A stretch of DNA of 64,000 nucleotides from Ruminococcus bromii (GTDB lineage Bacteria > Bacillota > Clostridia > Oscillospirales > Acutalibacteraceae), in assembly GCF_002834235.1 (NCBI RefSeq), contig NZ_NNBY01000030.1, positions 1-64,000 of the forward strand, written 5' to 3'. Shown piece by piece: positions 1 to 7,908 of the stretch. Both the position numbers and the translations under genes were made by a program. Below the pieces are notes generated by a model. It saw only the letters and a program-made list of their open reading frames with translations. It ran no database searches and was not told the origin of the DNA. Position 1 is the stretch's first letter. Each line of letters opens with the position of its first letter.

Positions 1-3000
1 AAGGTTATTGTGTACTGATTGATTTCCCATTGTGCTTTAACCGTTATATTTTCCGCCGGCATGGTTTTGGGAATTTCCTTATCCCAGCCCTTAAAGGTGT
101 AACCTTTTCTTGTCGGGTTGTCAGGGGCGGTAATTTTCGTACCATAGTCCTGTGTAATTGGTGCAATTTCACTTCCGCCGTTGGTATCAAAGGTTATTGT
201 GTATTTATTCGTATTCCACACGGGATAGAGCGTCAGCGCCTCGTTTTTGGTATAAATATCTTCAAAGCCATACACCTTTTCGCCGCCGTCAACGGTTGCC
301 CAGCCTACTTGCGTGTAGCCCACGCGGGTGAACAAAGCGCCGCGCAGGGTAAGAATATTGTTGTGGGGTTTCATATCCGTCACCGCACTGCCGGCGCCGT
401 ATGTGCCGGGGAGGTAAATCACCTCATAGTCTCCAGTGATCGAAAGCATGGAAACATCGGCAGGTACGGTATCGCCGGGTTTATAGCAGTTCCCATTTTC
501 ATCCGACCAATACAGCTGCGCGTCTTCCGAAATGCCGTCCGGGCGGGGCAGTCCCTCGGCAGAGGGTGCAGTAAAGCTCTCGCCGTTTTTCACGATAATG
601 TTGATCCAGTTCTGCTGCTCGCCGGGCATAAATTTACCCGTCCGCAGCTCAACCGCCTTTAGGCTGTCAGCGGCAAGATCTGTCGGCAGCTCGAGGACGG
701 GGCGGAAACCAGCGTCCCGCTCCGGAAGGGTTGGCCTTGCCCAAAATGTAGCCTGTGCAGCGAAGTGTCCACCACGAGATAGATACCATCCCTCGACATT
801 CCCAGTACCTATATCCTGGCCGAAAGAGCGCATTTTATACCAGTTTTTGATATAATCGGCTGACTTCTGATAGATCGTATCCCATTCATTGTCAATTGGT
901 GCAAGACCAGAGCCTTCTCCTTCATTACGGTGATGGTCTCCAACAGATGGGGCGCGGAGCGTATAGTTCACGTTACTCGCTGTATAGGTCTGGCCATAAA
1001 TCAGGTTCATTTCTGCCAACGTCTCCCGCTGCAAAGAACATTTCACGTTATAATCTGCAATAAACAAGCTGTGCTCGTAAGGGGTGGTATCCTTGTCGGC
1101 TTCATTTTTCAACGAATATGCATCCACCGTGCCCACATAAGTAAAGGGCACATAGTGCAGGGTGCTGTCCGGCAGATTGCTGTTTGCCGTGCCGGGAATA
1201 TCCATCGCCGACAGGTCAAAATAGTATCTGCCGCCGGGGGTAAGGGAAAACTGTTCTGATAAAACAAACTGCGCCGTGAGCTTGGTAACGTCCGCCGGAA
1301 CACTGGCACCGGGCGCGTAGAGCTTACCGTTGCTTCCGAGCCACATGAAGTAGCTGCCTGTATTTCCGTCCGGGCGGGTCATGCCGTCGGACGCAGGCGC
1401 GGCAAAGCTCTCGCTGCTTTTCACAATGATTTGAATATCCTCGGAGCTGCCGCCGAGCGTTCCGCCGCCAAGGTCAAGGGTAACGACCTTCAGTCCGTCA
1501 GAACCCAGTGTGTCAGGGTTCAGGATTTCAAGCACGGGGCGGAAACAGACGTACGGGGAGGAGTACGCAGCAAGTTTGTCGTTGAAGGAGCGGGCCGAAA
1601 AGTACCCGCGAACCATACGGTACAACGCGCCGCCAGGAGAAATATCCTGCCCCCACGAAAACATTCTATTCCAGTTTTGGATATATCCGCTGTCCTTGTC
1701 CAGTATCCTGTCCCATTCGTTGCTTTGGGGCACGCCGCGTTGGGAATCGTATAAACCCGTACAGTCACTTCCCGCAGACGGTGTGCGCAGGGTATAGTCC
1801 ACGCCGCCGCTGGCATAATTTTTGCCGAAAATCAGACCTGCGGTATTCAGGTCATCCCAGCTTACCTTATGCGTTACGGCATAGTCCGCAATGAATAGGC
1901 TGTGGGGATATTTATTCTTCTGAGCATACTCCTCGGTGGTTGCCATTTCCGATGTGAGCTTATAAGCGTTGACCGTGCCTGCATAGGTAAAAGGCACATA
2001 ATGCAGGGTGCTGTCAGGCAAATTGCTGTTTACCGTTCCCGAAATATTCATTGCCGAAAGGTCAAAATAGTATCTGCCGCCGGGGGCGAGGGTAAACTGT
2101 TCGTCAGGCTGACTTTCCACCGTCAGCGTGACATCCGCAAAAGCACTTGCAAGGTCGGTCTTGCAGTCACCGTTATACTGCTCGCTGAATACCTTCATGG
2201 TATAGTCGCCCGGTGCAATGTCAAACGGAATTTTGATTTCAACCGTTCCGCTTTCGGCAGTAGGCTGTGCTACTCTGCCGTAATACTGTGCGCCGTTGTT
2301 ATCCGCCAGGATGACAGAGATATATTCATTTATCCCTGTGGTCGCCCCTTTGTAATTCAGCGTAACGGTATCGTCGGGGGCGGCGCTGACAGTTTTTTCC
2401 GTTACGGCAAAATTGCGTCTACTATCTGAAAGCGTCAGCTTCCACTCGTTTCCGCTGTATTTGGAAACTTCTGCCAATCCTCCGTCAGGCTTTCCGCCCA
2501 CAGCGGCAGATGCAAAAAGGACAGAGTTCAGATTTAAGTTAAAAGCGGGACGAACAGTCCGATGATTATTGAAAATGAGGACAGAGAACCCAGAGTATTG
2601 GACAGAACCCTCACTACGCACGACGGCGAGACGATATTTATCGGAGCCGGGGGAGCGCAGCCACCAACCGCTATCCACCCAATTCGGATGTGCAGGATTC
2701 AAGGCACGCAGATCGTTGTTTACAGCAATAGCCTCTTTTGCGGAAAGTGGCCAGAATACAGCGTTATCCACCTGCCCTCCCGCTACACAGTCGGTATTCT
2801 CTCCGTCGTAACTTCCGCTTGTCAGCGTCCGTTTCTTTACGGCAGCATTTTCTTCTGTCGTCAGCTTTTCCGCAAGCGCATCTATCGCGGTTTTCAAATT
2901 ACTCGGTGCGTATTCGTTGTTTAATATGGTATCGACAAATGGTATAACCCCCATAGCGCCTGCCGCAAGCAGGGTAATATCCCCCTTTGAGCTTGTAACA

Positions 3001-3239
3001 CCGCTTCCGTCATAGCCGATAACTCGCCATGCAGTGGGATTATTTTCATGGTTTTGCCCGAAATACACAATCGGTGCGGTCGCTGTGTTTACATTTTTAC
3101 TTAACACACTTAGTGCATCTGTACCAAGCTGTATCGCAGCAGAGCCCTCTGTCCCAACCTCCTCGGCGAATACGCTTATCGGCGTAAGGCAGAGCGTCAT
3201 GCATAAAGTCAGCAGGATACTAAGTATTCGTTTTTTCAT
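1..3239 (-). CDS. Large secreted repeat protein with DUF6273-like modules and InlB/Flg_new repeats (3' end outside window)
   Basis: This reading frame is open from the ATG at 3239 to the left edge with no stop, so at least 1079 residues are present and the C-terminus is missing. It starts with a signal peptide (MKKRILSILLT..., cleaved near VFAEE) behind a strong GGAGGTGG site. Residues ~55-235 form a DUF6273-like domain (WWLRSPG, then RPAFNL). After an Ig-like stretch come two long paralogous modules (about 2105-1520 and 1255-690), each opening with PGGRYYFDLSAM and ending in FRPVLE. Nearest the edge are Flg_new/InlB B-type repeats (YTITFDTNGG, GYTFKGWDK). Such repeats are typical of Gram-positive surface proteins; any anchor would lie outside the window. 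The gene begins 25 bp after the collagen-like gene, so the two are probably co-transcribed. Adhesion is inferred. Confidence 0.85.
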   Translation of the reverse strand, partial: MKKRILSILLTLCMTLCLTPISVFAEEVGTEGSAAIQLGTDALSVLSKNVNTATAPIVYFGQNHENNPTAWRVIGYDGSGVTSSKGDITLLAAGAMGVIPFVDTILNNEYAPSNLKTAIDALAEKLTTEENAAVKKRTLTSGSYDGENTDCVAGGQVDNAVFWPLSAKEAIAVNNDLRALNPAHPNWVDSGWWLRSPGSDKYRLAVVRSEGSVQYSGFSVLIFNNHRTVRPAFNLNLNSVLFASAAVGGKPDGGLAEVSKYSGNEWKLTLSDSRRNFAVTEKTVSAAPDDTVTLNYKGATTGINEYISVILADNNGAQYYGRVAQPTAESGTVEIKIPFDIAPGDYTMKVFSEQYNGDCKTDLASAFADVTLTVESQPDEQFTLAPGGRYYFDLSAMNISGTVNSNLPDSTLHYVPFTYAGTVNAYKLTSEMATTEEYAQKNKYPHSLFIADYAVTHKVSWDDLNTAGLIFGKNYASGGVDYTLRTPSAGSDCTGLYDSQRGVPQSNEWDRILDKDSGYIQNWNRMFSWGQDISPGGALYRMVRGYFSARSFNDKLAAYSSPYVCFRPVLEILNPDTLGSDGLKVVTLDLGGGTLGGSSEDIQIIVKSSESFAAPASDGMTRPDGNTGSYFMWLGSNGKLYAPGASVPADVTKLTAQFVLSEQFSLTPGGRYYFDLSAMDIPGTANSNLPDSTLHYVPFTYVGTVDAYSLKNEADKDTTPYEHSLFIADYNVKCSLQRETLAEMNLIYGQTYTASNVNYTLRAPSVGDHHRNEGEGSGLAPIDNEWDTIYQKSADYIKNWYKMRSFGQDIGTGNVEGWYLSRGGHFAAQATFWARPTLPERDAGFRPVLELPTDLAADSLKAVELRTGKFMPGEQQNWINIIVKNGESFTAPSAEGLPRPDGISEDAQLYWSDENGNCYKPGDTVPADVSMLSITGDYEVIYLPGTYGAGSAVTDMKPHNNILTLRGALFTRVGYTQVGWATVDGGEKVYGFEDIYTKNEALTLYPVWNTNKYTITFDTNGGSEIAPITQDYGTKITAPDNPTRKGYTFKGWDKEIPKTMPAENITVKAQWEINQYTIT

Positions 3240-3264
3240 TTTTCGCCACCTCCGTTATATAATT

Positions 3265-5100
3265 TTAATCAAGAGCGGTTATTGTAATAGTACCTCTAAA
3301 GCCACCGAGATAAGTATTGTATGCCGAATTTTCAAACCACAACTGCAATGTAATGTCTTTATTTGACGCATCATACATTCTGTTGAAATTAAAGGAATGT
3401 TGATCATTGGTTTGCGGTATTTTTGCCCCGTCCCTTTTTATTCGTGTAAGCTCCCTGCACAGATCGTCATCATAACCGTCTGTCATCTGAATAGAGTAAT
3501 TGCCGCTTTTGTTAGCTTCGTTTGAACCAACTTCGAGAGAACCGCTTAAGCAGACATTGTAAATATGTCCTTTTTTGAGTGTAATATTATTCCAGTAGGA
3601 TGAAATCAAGCCGCCCTTGTTTATTTTTTGGTAGACAGTAATATTGGCACGACTGTTATTCTTCAGTACTACTTTACTCGGAGAGGCTGCCTCTCCGTAA
3701 AAATATCCCGAACAGCTGCCGTTCTGACCTGCGTCACCCTTGTCGCCTTTATCTCCTTTGTCACCCTTTTCTCCTTTTTCACCGTCAACTCCTGTGGCTT
3801 TCACTCCCGTATCGGTCGTTCCAATCCACCAGTTGCCGTTTTCACCGATGAACGGGGTGTTACCGTCTTTGCCGTCAGCGCCGTTTTGTCCGTTTGTTCC
3901 GTCCTTACCGTCATTGCCATCGGCACCGTCCTTGCCGTCAACACCGTCTTTGCCGTTTATACCATCCTTACCGTCTGCGCCGTCAAGCCCTTTCAAAATT
4001 GAAAGATCGTAAAGGTTAAGCCATGTTTCATCTCCGACATAACGCCACTGCAGATTATTTTCATTTACACGGAACTCAGGTGTTTTTCCGTTTGCTCCGT
4101 CCTTACCGTTCTCTCCGGCATCTCCTTTATCTCCCTTGTCGCCTTTTTCACCGTCAACACCTGCGGCTTTTACGCCAATGTCGGTCACTCCGAGCCACCA
4201 GTTGCCGTTTTCACCGATGAACGGCGTATCACCGTTTTTGCCGTCAATACCATCGACACCGTTCTTTCCGTCGATTCCGTCTTTTCCGTCAAGACCTTTC
4301 AAATTTGAAAGATCGTAAAGATTTAACCATATTTCATCGTTGACATAACGCCATTGAAGATTGTTTTCATCCACACGAAACTCAGGTGTTTTTCCGTTTG
4401 CTCCGTCTTTACCGTTCTGCCCTGTAGGTCCCTTTATATCGGAAATTGCAACAAGGTTTTGCCAATCTTCTCCCTCATAGCGCCACTGTATATATTCTGT
4501 TGTTCTTTGTACCTCTATGTTTTTGCCGTTAAGACCGTCTTTGCCGTCAGCACCGTCTTTACCGTCAACACCGTCTTTTCCGTCAGTGCCGTCTTTTCCG
4601 TCAAGACCGTTCTTTCCGTCAGTACCGTTTTTTCCGTCAGTACCGTCTTTTCCGTCAAGACCGTCTTTGCCGTCAAGACCGTTCTTTCCGTCAGTACCGT
4701 CTTTGCCGTCAATGCCGTTTTTACCGTCAATACCGTTTTTTCCGTCAGTACCGTTCTTTCCGTCAGTACCGTCTTTGCCGTCAACGCCATCTTTTCCGTT
4801 AGTGCCGTCTTTGCCGTCAAGACCGTTTTTGCCGTCAACACCGTTTTTGCCGTCAACACCGTCTTTGCCGTCAGTGCCGTTTTTTCCGTCAGTACCTCTG
4901 AGCGTGTTAAGAGCTACAAGATCGTGCCATTCCTCTTCGGCGGTATCTCTCCATTGGATTGCTGTGCCGTTGTTTCGCACCTCCGGCAACAGGGTTTTGC
5001 TATTTTCCGCCTTGCTGCATACGGCAGCAAATGCAATGCAAAGTACGATGCAAAGCACAAGACAGAGTGCGGTAGTAATACCATAGATTCGTTTTTTCAT
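3265..5100 (-). CDS. Secreted collagen-like Gly-X-Y repeat protein
   Basis: A 611-residue protein with an N-terminal hydrophobic signal (residues ~1-31). Residues ~68-190 are an almost pure Gly-X-Y tract dominated by GKDG, GKNG and GTDG triplets, and shorter collagen tracts follow to residue ~460. The tracts are separated by repeated non-collagen modules. One has the pattern QWR...W.NL..L..LKG and occurs four times, each copy ending in the glycine that starts the next tract. The other has the pattern FIGENGNWW and occurs twice. The last ~150 residues are a beta-rich, non-collagen C-terminal domain that might nucleate trimers as in other bacterial collagens. No LPXTG anchor or dockerin is present. 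The ATG overlaps the stop of the TetR gene (ATGA), so it is translationally coupled to that regulator. Triple-helix formation is inferred from composition. Confidence 0.9.
   Translation of the reverse strand: MKKRIYGITTALCLVLCIVLCIAFAAVCSKAENSKTLLPEVRNNGTAIQWRDTAEEEWHDLVALNTLRGTDGKNGTDGKDGVDGKNGVDGKNGLDGKDGTNGKDGVDGKDGTDGKNGTDGKNGIDGKNGIDGKDGTDGKNGLDGKDGLDGKDGTDGKNGTDGKNGLDGKDGTDGKDGVDGKDGADGKDGLNGKNIEVQRTTEYIQWRYEGEDWQNLVAISDIKGPTGQNGKDGANGKTPEFRVDENNLQWRYVNDEIWLNLYDLSNLKGLDGKDGIDGKNGVDGIDGKNGDTPFIGENGNWWLGVTDIGVKAAGVDGEKGDKGDKGDAGENGKDGANGKTPEFRVNENNLQWRYVGDETWLNLYDLSILKGLDGADGKDGINGKDGVDGKDGADGNDGKDGTNGQNGADGKDGNTPFIGENGNWWIGTTDTGVKATGVDGEKGEKGDKGDKGDKGDAGQNGSCSGYFYGEAASPSKVVLKNNSRANITVYQKINKGGLISSYWNNITLKKGHIYNVCLSGSLEVGSNEANKSGNYSIQMTDGYDDDLCRELTRIKRDGAKIPQTNDQHSFNFNRMYDASNKDITLQLWFENSAYNTYLGGFRGTITITALD
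3717..4905 (-). repeat. Degenerate 9/18-bp tandem DNA repeat encoding collagen triplets
   Basis: The DNA under the Gly-X-Y tracts is a degenerate tandem array with a 9-bp unit (plus-strand pattern CCGTCTTTG or CCGTCAGTA). The densest part is 4530-4905. The array creates long spurious open frames in other phases that read as Val-Phe-Thr or Pro-Ser repeats. Such arrays can change length by slippage. Confidence 0.8.
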
Positions 5101-5699
5101 TTGTCATTGCCTCCTCTCAAATATTGTGAACGGTATTTATCAGCAAACAGGGCAACACCCTGTTTTAGGACCTCCATTTGGGTTTTTAAATAATATTCAT
5201 CCTCAAACATAGCATAATGTACACAGGCACGGACAAATATAAAAATCAGCGGTGTAATCACCGTGTACGGAATGCCGATTTTCGGCTCAAGCCGCTTGGC
5301 ATACTCGGTATAGCGCTCGTTCACCCCCTCAAAGAATTTCTTGCCGTGCTCAATATATTTCGGATGGGTATAGACCTGATACATCAGGCGATATTTCTTG
5401 CCGTGCTTCTTTGCGGTCCAATACGGAACCTCTTTCACAAATCGGACAACATCCTTCGGGTCTGTGGGAGCTTTTTCCATAAAATCATCCTCAACCTTTT
5501 CCATACAGTATGCTGTTGATTCAATAATCAGTTCATCCACACTGTTGAAATAGGAATACAGATTTCCCGTTGTACAGCCACACGCTGCCGCCAAAGCCTT
5601 GATGCCCGTACCGGTCAGTCCGTTTTCAGCATAGCATTCAAAGCATTTTTCCATCATTTCCCTCTTACGCTCGTTGTGCTGTTCCTCTGTTGTTCTCAT
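5097..5699 (-). CDS. TetR/AcrR-family transcriptional regulator
   Basis: This 200-residue protein has a typical TetR N-terminal helix-turn-helix (ALAAACGCTTGNLYSYF, residues ~35-52) followed by a helical ligand-binding half rich in aromatic residues. It is the first gene of an apparent three-gene operon with the collagen-like protein (4-nt overlap) and the InlB-repeat protein, so it probably controls its own operon. Its promoter carries a perfect 13-bp palindrome in the -10/-35 spacer, a good candidate for its own operator. The ligand is unknown. Confidence 0.9.
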   Translation of the reverse strand: MRTTEEQHNERKREMMEKCFECYAENGLTGTGIKALAAACGCTTGNLYSYFNSVDELIIESTAYCMEKVEDDFMEKAPTDPKDVVRFVKEVPYWTAKKHGKKYRLMYQVYTHPKYIEHGKKFFEGVNERYTEYAKRLEPKIGIPYTVITPLIFIFVRACVHYAMFEDEYYLKTQMEVLKQGVALFADKYRSQYLRGGNDK

Positions 5700-5741
5700 A
5701 ATATTCGTTTCCTTTTGATAACTAATTGATTAATTAATTAT

Positions 5742-5770
5742 AGTATAGCACAGTGCTACGGCAATTTCAA
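5742..5770 (-). promoter_or_regulatory. Promoter of the tetR-collagen operon with palindromic operator in the spacer
   Basis: On the minus strand, TTGAAA (5765-5770) and TATACT (5742-5747) are separated by exactly 17 bp. The spacer contains the perfect inverted repeat TAGCAC-A-GTGCTA (5746-5758). A protein bound there would cover the polymerase site, as expected for TetR autorepression. An AT-rich partial dyad (AATTAATTAATCAATTAG) lies just downstream. Confidence 0.75.
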
Positions 5771-5798
5771 CAATTAACTAGAAAAAAATCGCAAAATA

Positions 5799-6941
5799 TT
5801 AAATTTTTATCACATCTGTCGGAAACTTTACCGCTATTGCAGTACCCTTTTCCGAACTTTCTTCCACACGAACCTTACCATTGTGCAGTGCAACGATTTC
5901 CCACACCAAAGAAAGTCCCAATCCCACGCCGCCGTATTCTCTGCTTCGGGATTTATCCACACGAAAGAAGGGCTGAAAAATGCTTTCTCTGTATTGTTCG
6001 GGGATGCCGTAGCCGGTATCCGCAACCGTAATAACAAGCTGATTATCTTTGTGCGTTACGGTAATATTCACTGTACCGTCAAAACGGTTATAGCGTATAG
6101 CGTTTTCGGTCAGATTGTATAACAAACGGTAAATCAGCGTGTCACTGCCTGTCATAACAGCATCGCCCGTGCTTTCAAGTGTAACATTGTTCTTCTCTGC
6201 AAGGGGCGCAAGGTCAGTGAAAATCTCTTCTACCATAGGACCTATCTCTATGCGGTCAGCACACGATACTGTGCGAAGCTCGCTCATTTCCAACAGGGTT
6301 TTTGTCATTTGTGTCATTCGTTCGGTCTGCTCACGCAACAATCGGAGGAACTCCGCCGTTTCAGGCGATACCTCGGGATGCTCTGCCGAAAAAAGTTCAA
6401 GCTGTGCCTGCATAAGCGAAAGCGGCGTACGCAACTCATGTGCGGCGTTTCCCGTGAACTGTCGTTGAGCGGTAAATCCCTCATCAAGACGGTCAAGCAT
6501 CCGATTGAATGACTTGACAAACTGTCTCAGTTCAGGCGGAACTTCTTCGGTTATCTTCATATCCGTCAAATTGTTAGGTTGAACCTTTTCAACCCGAGCG
6601 GTAAAAGTACGCAGAGGCTTCAGTGCATGCCCGCTTAAAAAATACGCAAGCACACCGCCTAACAATGTTGCCGCCGCCGTAATATACCAATTGGTAGCGA
6701 TAAAGGATTCCTGTGCTCCGTTAATTACAATAGTCAATTCACGATCAAGCTTTTCGTGTTCGGGATCGAAAAAGTCAGGTTCTCCTTTGTCCGTATCACC
6801 GTAACCTGTAACATAAGAGCCTATGGAATCCATATAATGGCTGCCGGAATAGCCGATAAGAACATTCATAAAAATGCAGGTGGCTCCGATAAGAAGTGCT
6901 GTCATCAGAGTTATGCGCCATTGCAAGGATAGCTTTTTCAT
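5799..6941 (-). CDS. Sensor histidine kinase (VanS/OmpR-partner type)
   Basis: A 380-residue membrane kinase. TM1 lies at residues ~10-28 and TM2 near 85-105, flanking a short extracytoplasmic loop. HAMP-like sequence follows, then a HisKA box (AAHELRTPLSLM, about residue 170) and a HATPase domain with an N-box (NLTENAIRYN), G1 (DTGYGIP) and G2 (GGVGLGLSL). The start overlaps the response regulator stop by 4 nt, so the pair is coupled. The divergent redox operon upstream of the regulator is the most likely target. The signal is unknown; a thiol or redox stress signal would fit the neighbours but is inference. Confidence 0.93.
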   Translation of the reverse strand: MKKLSLQWRITLMTALLIGATCIFMNVLIGYSGSHYMDSIGSYVTGYGDTDKGEPDFFDPEHEKLDRELTIVINGAQESFIATNWYITAAATLLGGVLAYFLSGHALKPLRTFTARVEKVQPNNLTDMKITEEVPPELRQFVKSFNRMLDRLDEGFTAQRQFTGNAAHELRTPLSLMQAQLELFSAEHPEVSPETAEFLRLLREQTERMTQMTKTLLEMSELRTVSCADRIEIGPMVEEIFTDLAPLAEKNNVTLESTGDAVMTGSDTLIYRLLYNLTENAIRYNRFDGTVNITVTHKDNQLVITVADTGYGIPEQYRESIFQPFFRVDKSRSREYGGVGLGLSLVWEIVALHNGKVRVEESSEKGTAIAVKFPTDVIKI

Positions 6942-7615
6942 ACTTTTTCTTCCTCCATAACATATCCTTCACCAATGCGATTGCGAATCGGGTCATAGCC
7001 GAGTGCCGCACGCAGTTTCTTTCGTAATGCAGATATATGTACTCTTATTGAATTGCTGAAATTGTCAACACTGTTATCCCAAACATGGTCGAGCAGTTCT
7101 TCCTGACTGACGGGGCGACCTTGATTAAGAAGTAAATATTCAAGTATTCCGATTTCTTTTCGGGTAAGTGACAGCTCCTGACCGTCAGCAACGGCAACAC
7201 GGGCTTTGGTGTCAAAAGCAACCTTTCCACAGTTCAAAACAACATTGTTTTGTGTAAACCGACGGCGAGTCAGACTGCGTATTCTTGCCTCAAGTTCCTC
7301 CAAATGAAAAGGCTTTGTCAGATAATCGTTTGCCCCGGCATCCAGTCCCTCCACCTTATCGGCAACCTCACAGCGTGCCGAAAGAATTAACACTCCGGTA
7401 TCTTTGTCGGTTTGTCGCAGAGTTCGCAGTACCGTCATCCCGTCTGCACCGGGTAAATTCAGATCAAGTAAAACAAGATCGTACTTTTCCATTCCGAGCA
7501 ACTCATTTGCTTTGTTTCCGTCATAGCAAAAATCAACGCTGTATGCCAATCTTTTAAGGCTGCGAACAATTGTCTCGCACAGCGCACGCTCGTCTTCAAT
7601 TACTAAAATACGCAT
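6938..7615 (-). CDS. OmpR/PhoB-family response regulator
   Basis: A 225-residue response regulator. The receiver domain has the acidic pocket (EDE near residue 8), the phospho-acceptor Asp in LVLLDLNLPG, and the conserved Lys in LTKPF. The C-terminal winged-helix domain has the usual LTRKE and SNSIRVHISALRKKL features. It is the first gene of the two-gene operon with the overlapping kinase. It is transcribed away from the CXXC peptide/polyferredoxin/TlpA operon, with 146 bp between start codons, a layout typical of a system that regulates its divergent neighbour. Confidence 0.95.
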   Translation of the reverse strand: MRILVIEDERALCETIVRSLKRLAYSVDFCYDGNKANELLGMEKYDLVLLDLNLPGADGMTVLRTLRQTDKDTGVLILSARCEVADKVEGLDAGANDYLTKPFHLEELEARIRSLTRRRFTQNNVVLNCGKVAFDTKARVAVADGQELSLTRKEIGILEYLLLNQGRPVSQEELLDHVWDNSVDNFSNSIRVHISALRKKLRAALGYDPIRNRIGEGYVMEEEKV

Positions 7616-7684
7616 AGAAACTCTCCTTGTTGTGTTTTCATATTTCTTTGATAATTTAATTATATCGCTCAGATATAAAGTTTT

Positions 7685-7706
7685 TGTTAAGTTCTCGTTC
7701 TTAACA
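7685..7706. promoter_or_regulatory. Inverted repeat between the response regulator and the redox operon
   Basis: A perfect 7-bp dyad, TGTTAAG-N8-CTTAACA, sits in the divergent intergenic region. It lies upstream of a TACAAT-like -10 (7728-7733) for the plus-strand operon and upstream of a TATAAT on the minus strand for the regulator. It is a candidate response-regulator site for both directions; the assignment is inferred from position. Confidence 0.5.
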
Positions 7707-7761
7707 GGGATTTTACATCCTCTGTGCTACAATGAGAGCACAAAAGAAAGGAGTGACCGAA

Positions 7762-7908
7762 TTGACTCGAAAGAAAAAAGCCGTATTTCAGATCGTACTG
7801 ATTATCTGCGGAATTACGATGCTGTGTTACGGAGCTCTGCGTGGAGAGGCAGAAACCGTGTTAAGCAAGGCAATCCGGCTGTGTTTGGAGTGTGTGGGAA
7901 TTGGATAA
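7762..7908 (+). CDS. CD1871A-family small CXXC-motif membrane peptide
   Basis: A 48-residue protein. It starts at TTG 7762 behind AAGGAG (7748-7753, 8-nt spacing) and ends at TAA 7906. It has a basic N-terminus (MTRKKK), one hydrophobic segment (IVLIICGITMLCYGAL), then RGE and a C-terminal CLECVGIG with the CXXC-type Cys-Leu-Glu-Cys pair. Size, topology and this ending match the small CD1871A-type CXXC proteins found beside polyferredoxin and TlpA-like genes in Clostridia, as here. It probably takes part in extracytoplasmic thiol/disulfide chemistry with those partners. The downstream gene overlaps its 3' end, so translation is coupled. Confidence 0.85.
   Translation: MTRKKKAVFQIVLIICGITMLCYGALRGEAETVLSKAIRLCLECVGIG

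Noticed and set aside
30..2429. Several plus-strand open frames of 100-210 codons in the first 2.5 kb
   Set aside because: They are antisense to the continuous minus-strand InlB-repeat gene that is open to the edge; none has a ribosome site or recognisable protein.
4530..4905. Possible CRISPR-like regular repeats
   Set aside because: The periodic units are 9-18 bp, coding and without unique spacers. No CRISPR array or cas gene was seen anywhere in the window.
3628..5193. Long open frames on both strands across the collagen repeats, reading as Val-Phe-Thr or Pro-Ser-Leu repeats
   Set aside because: They arise from the 9-bp repeat being open in several phases. The minus-strand frame at 3265-5100 has the signal peptide, ribosome site by coupling and sensible modules.
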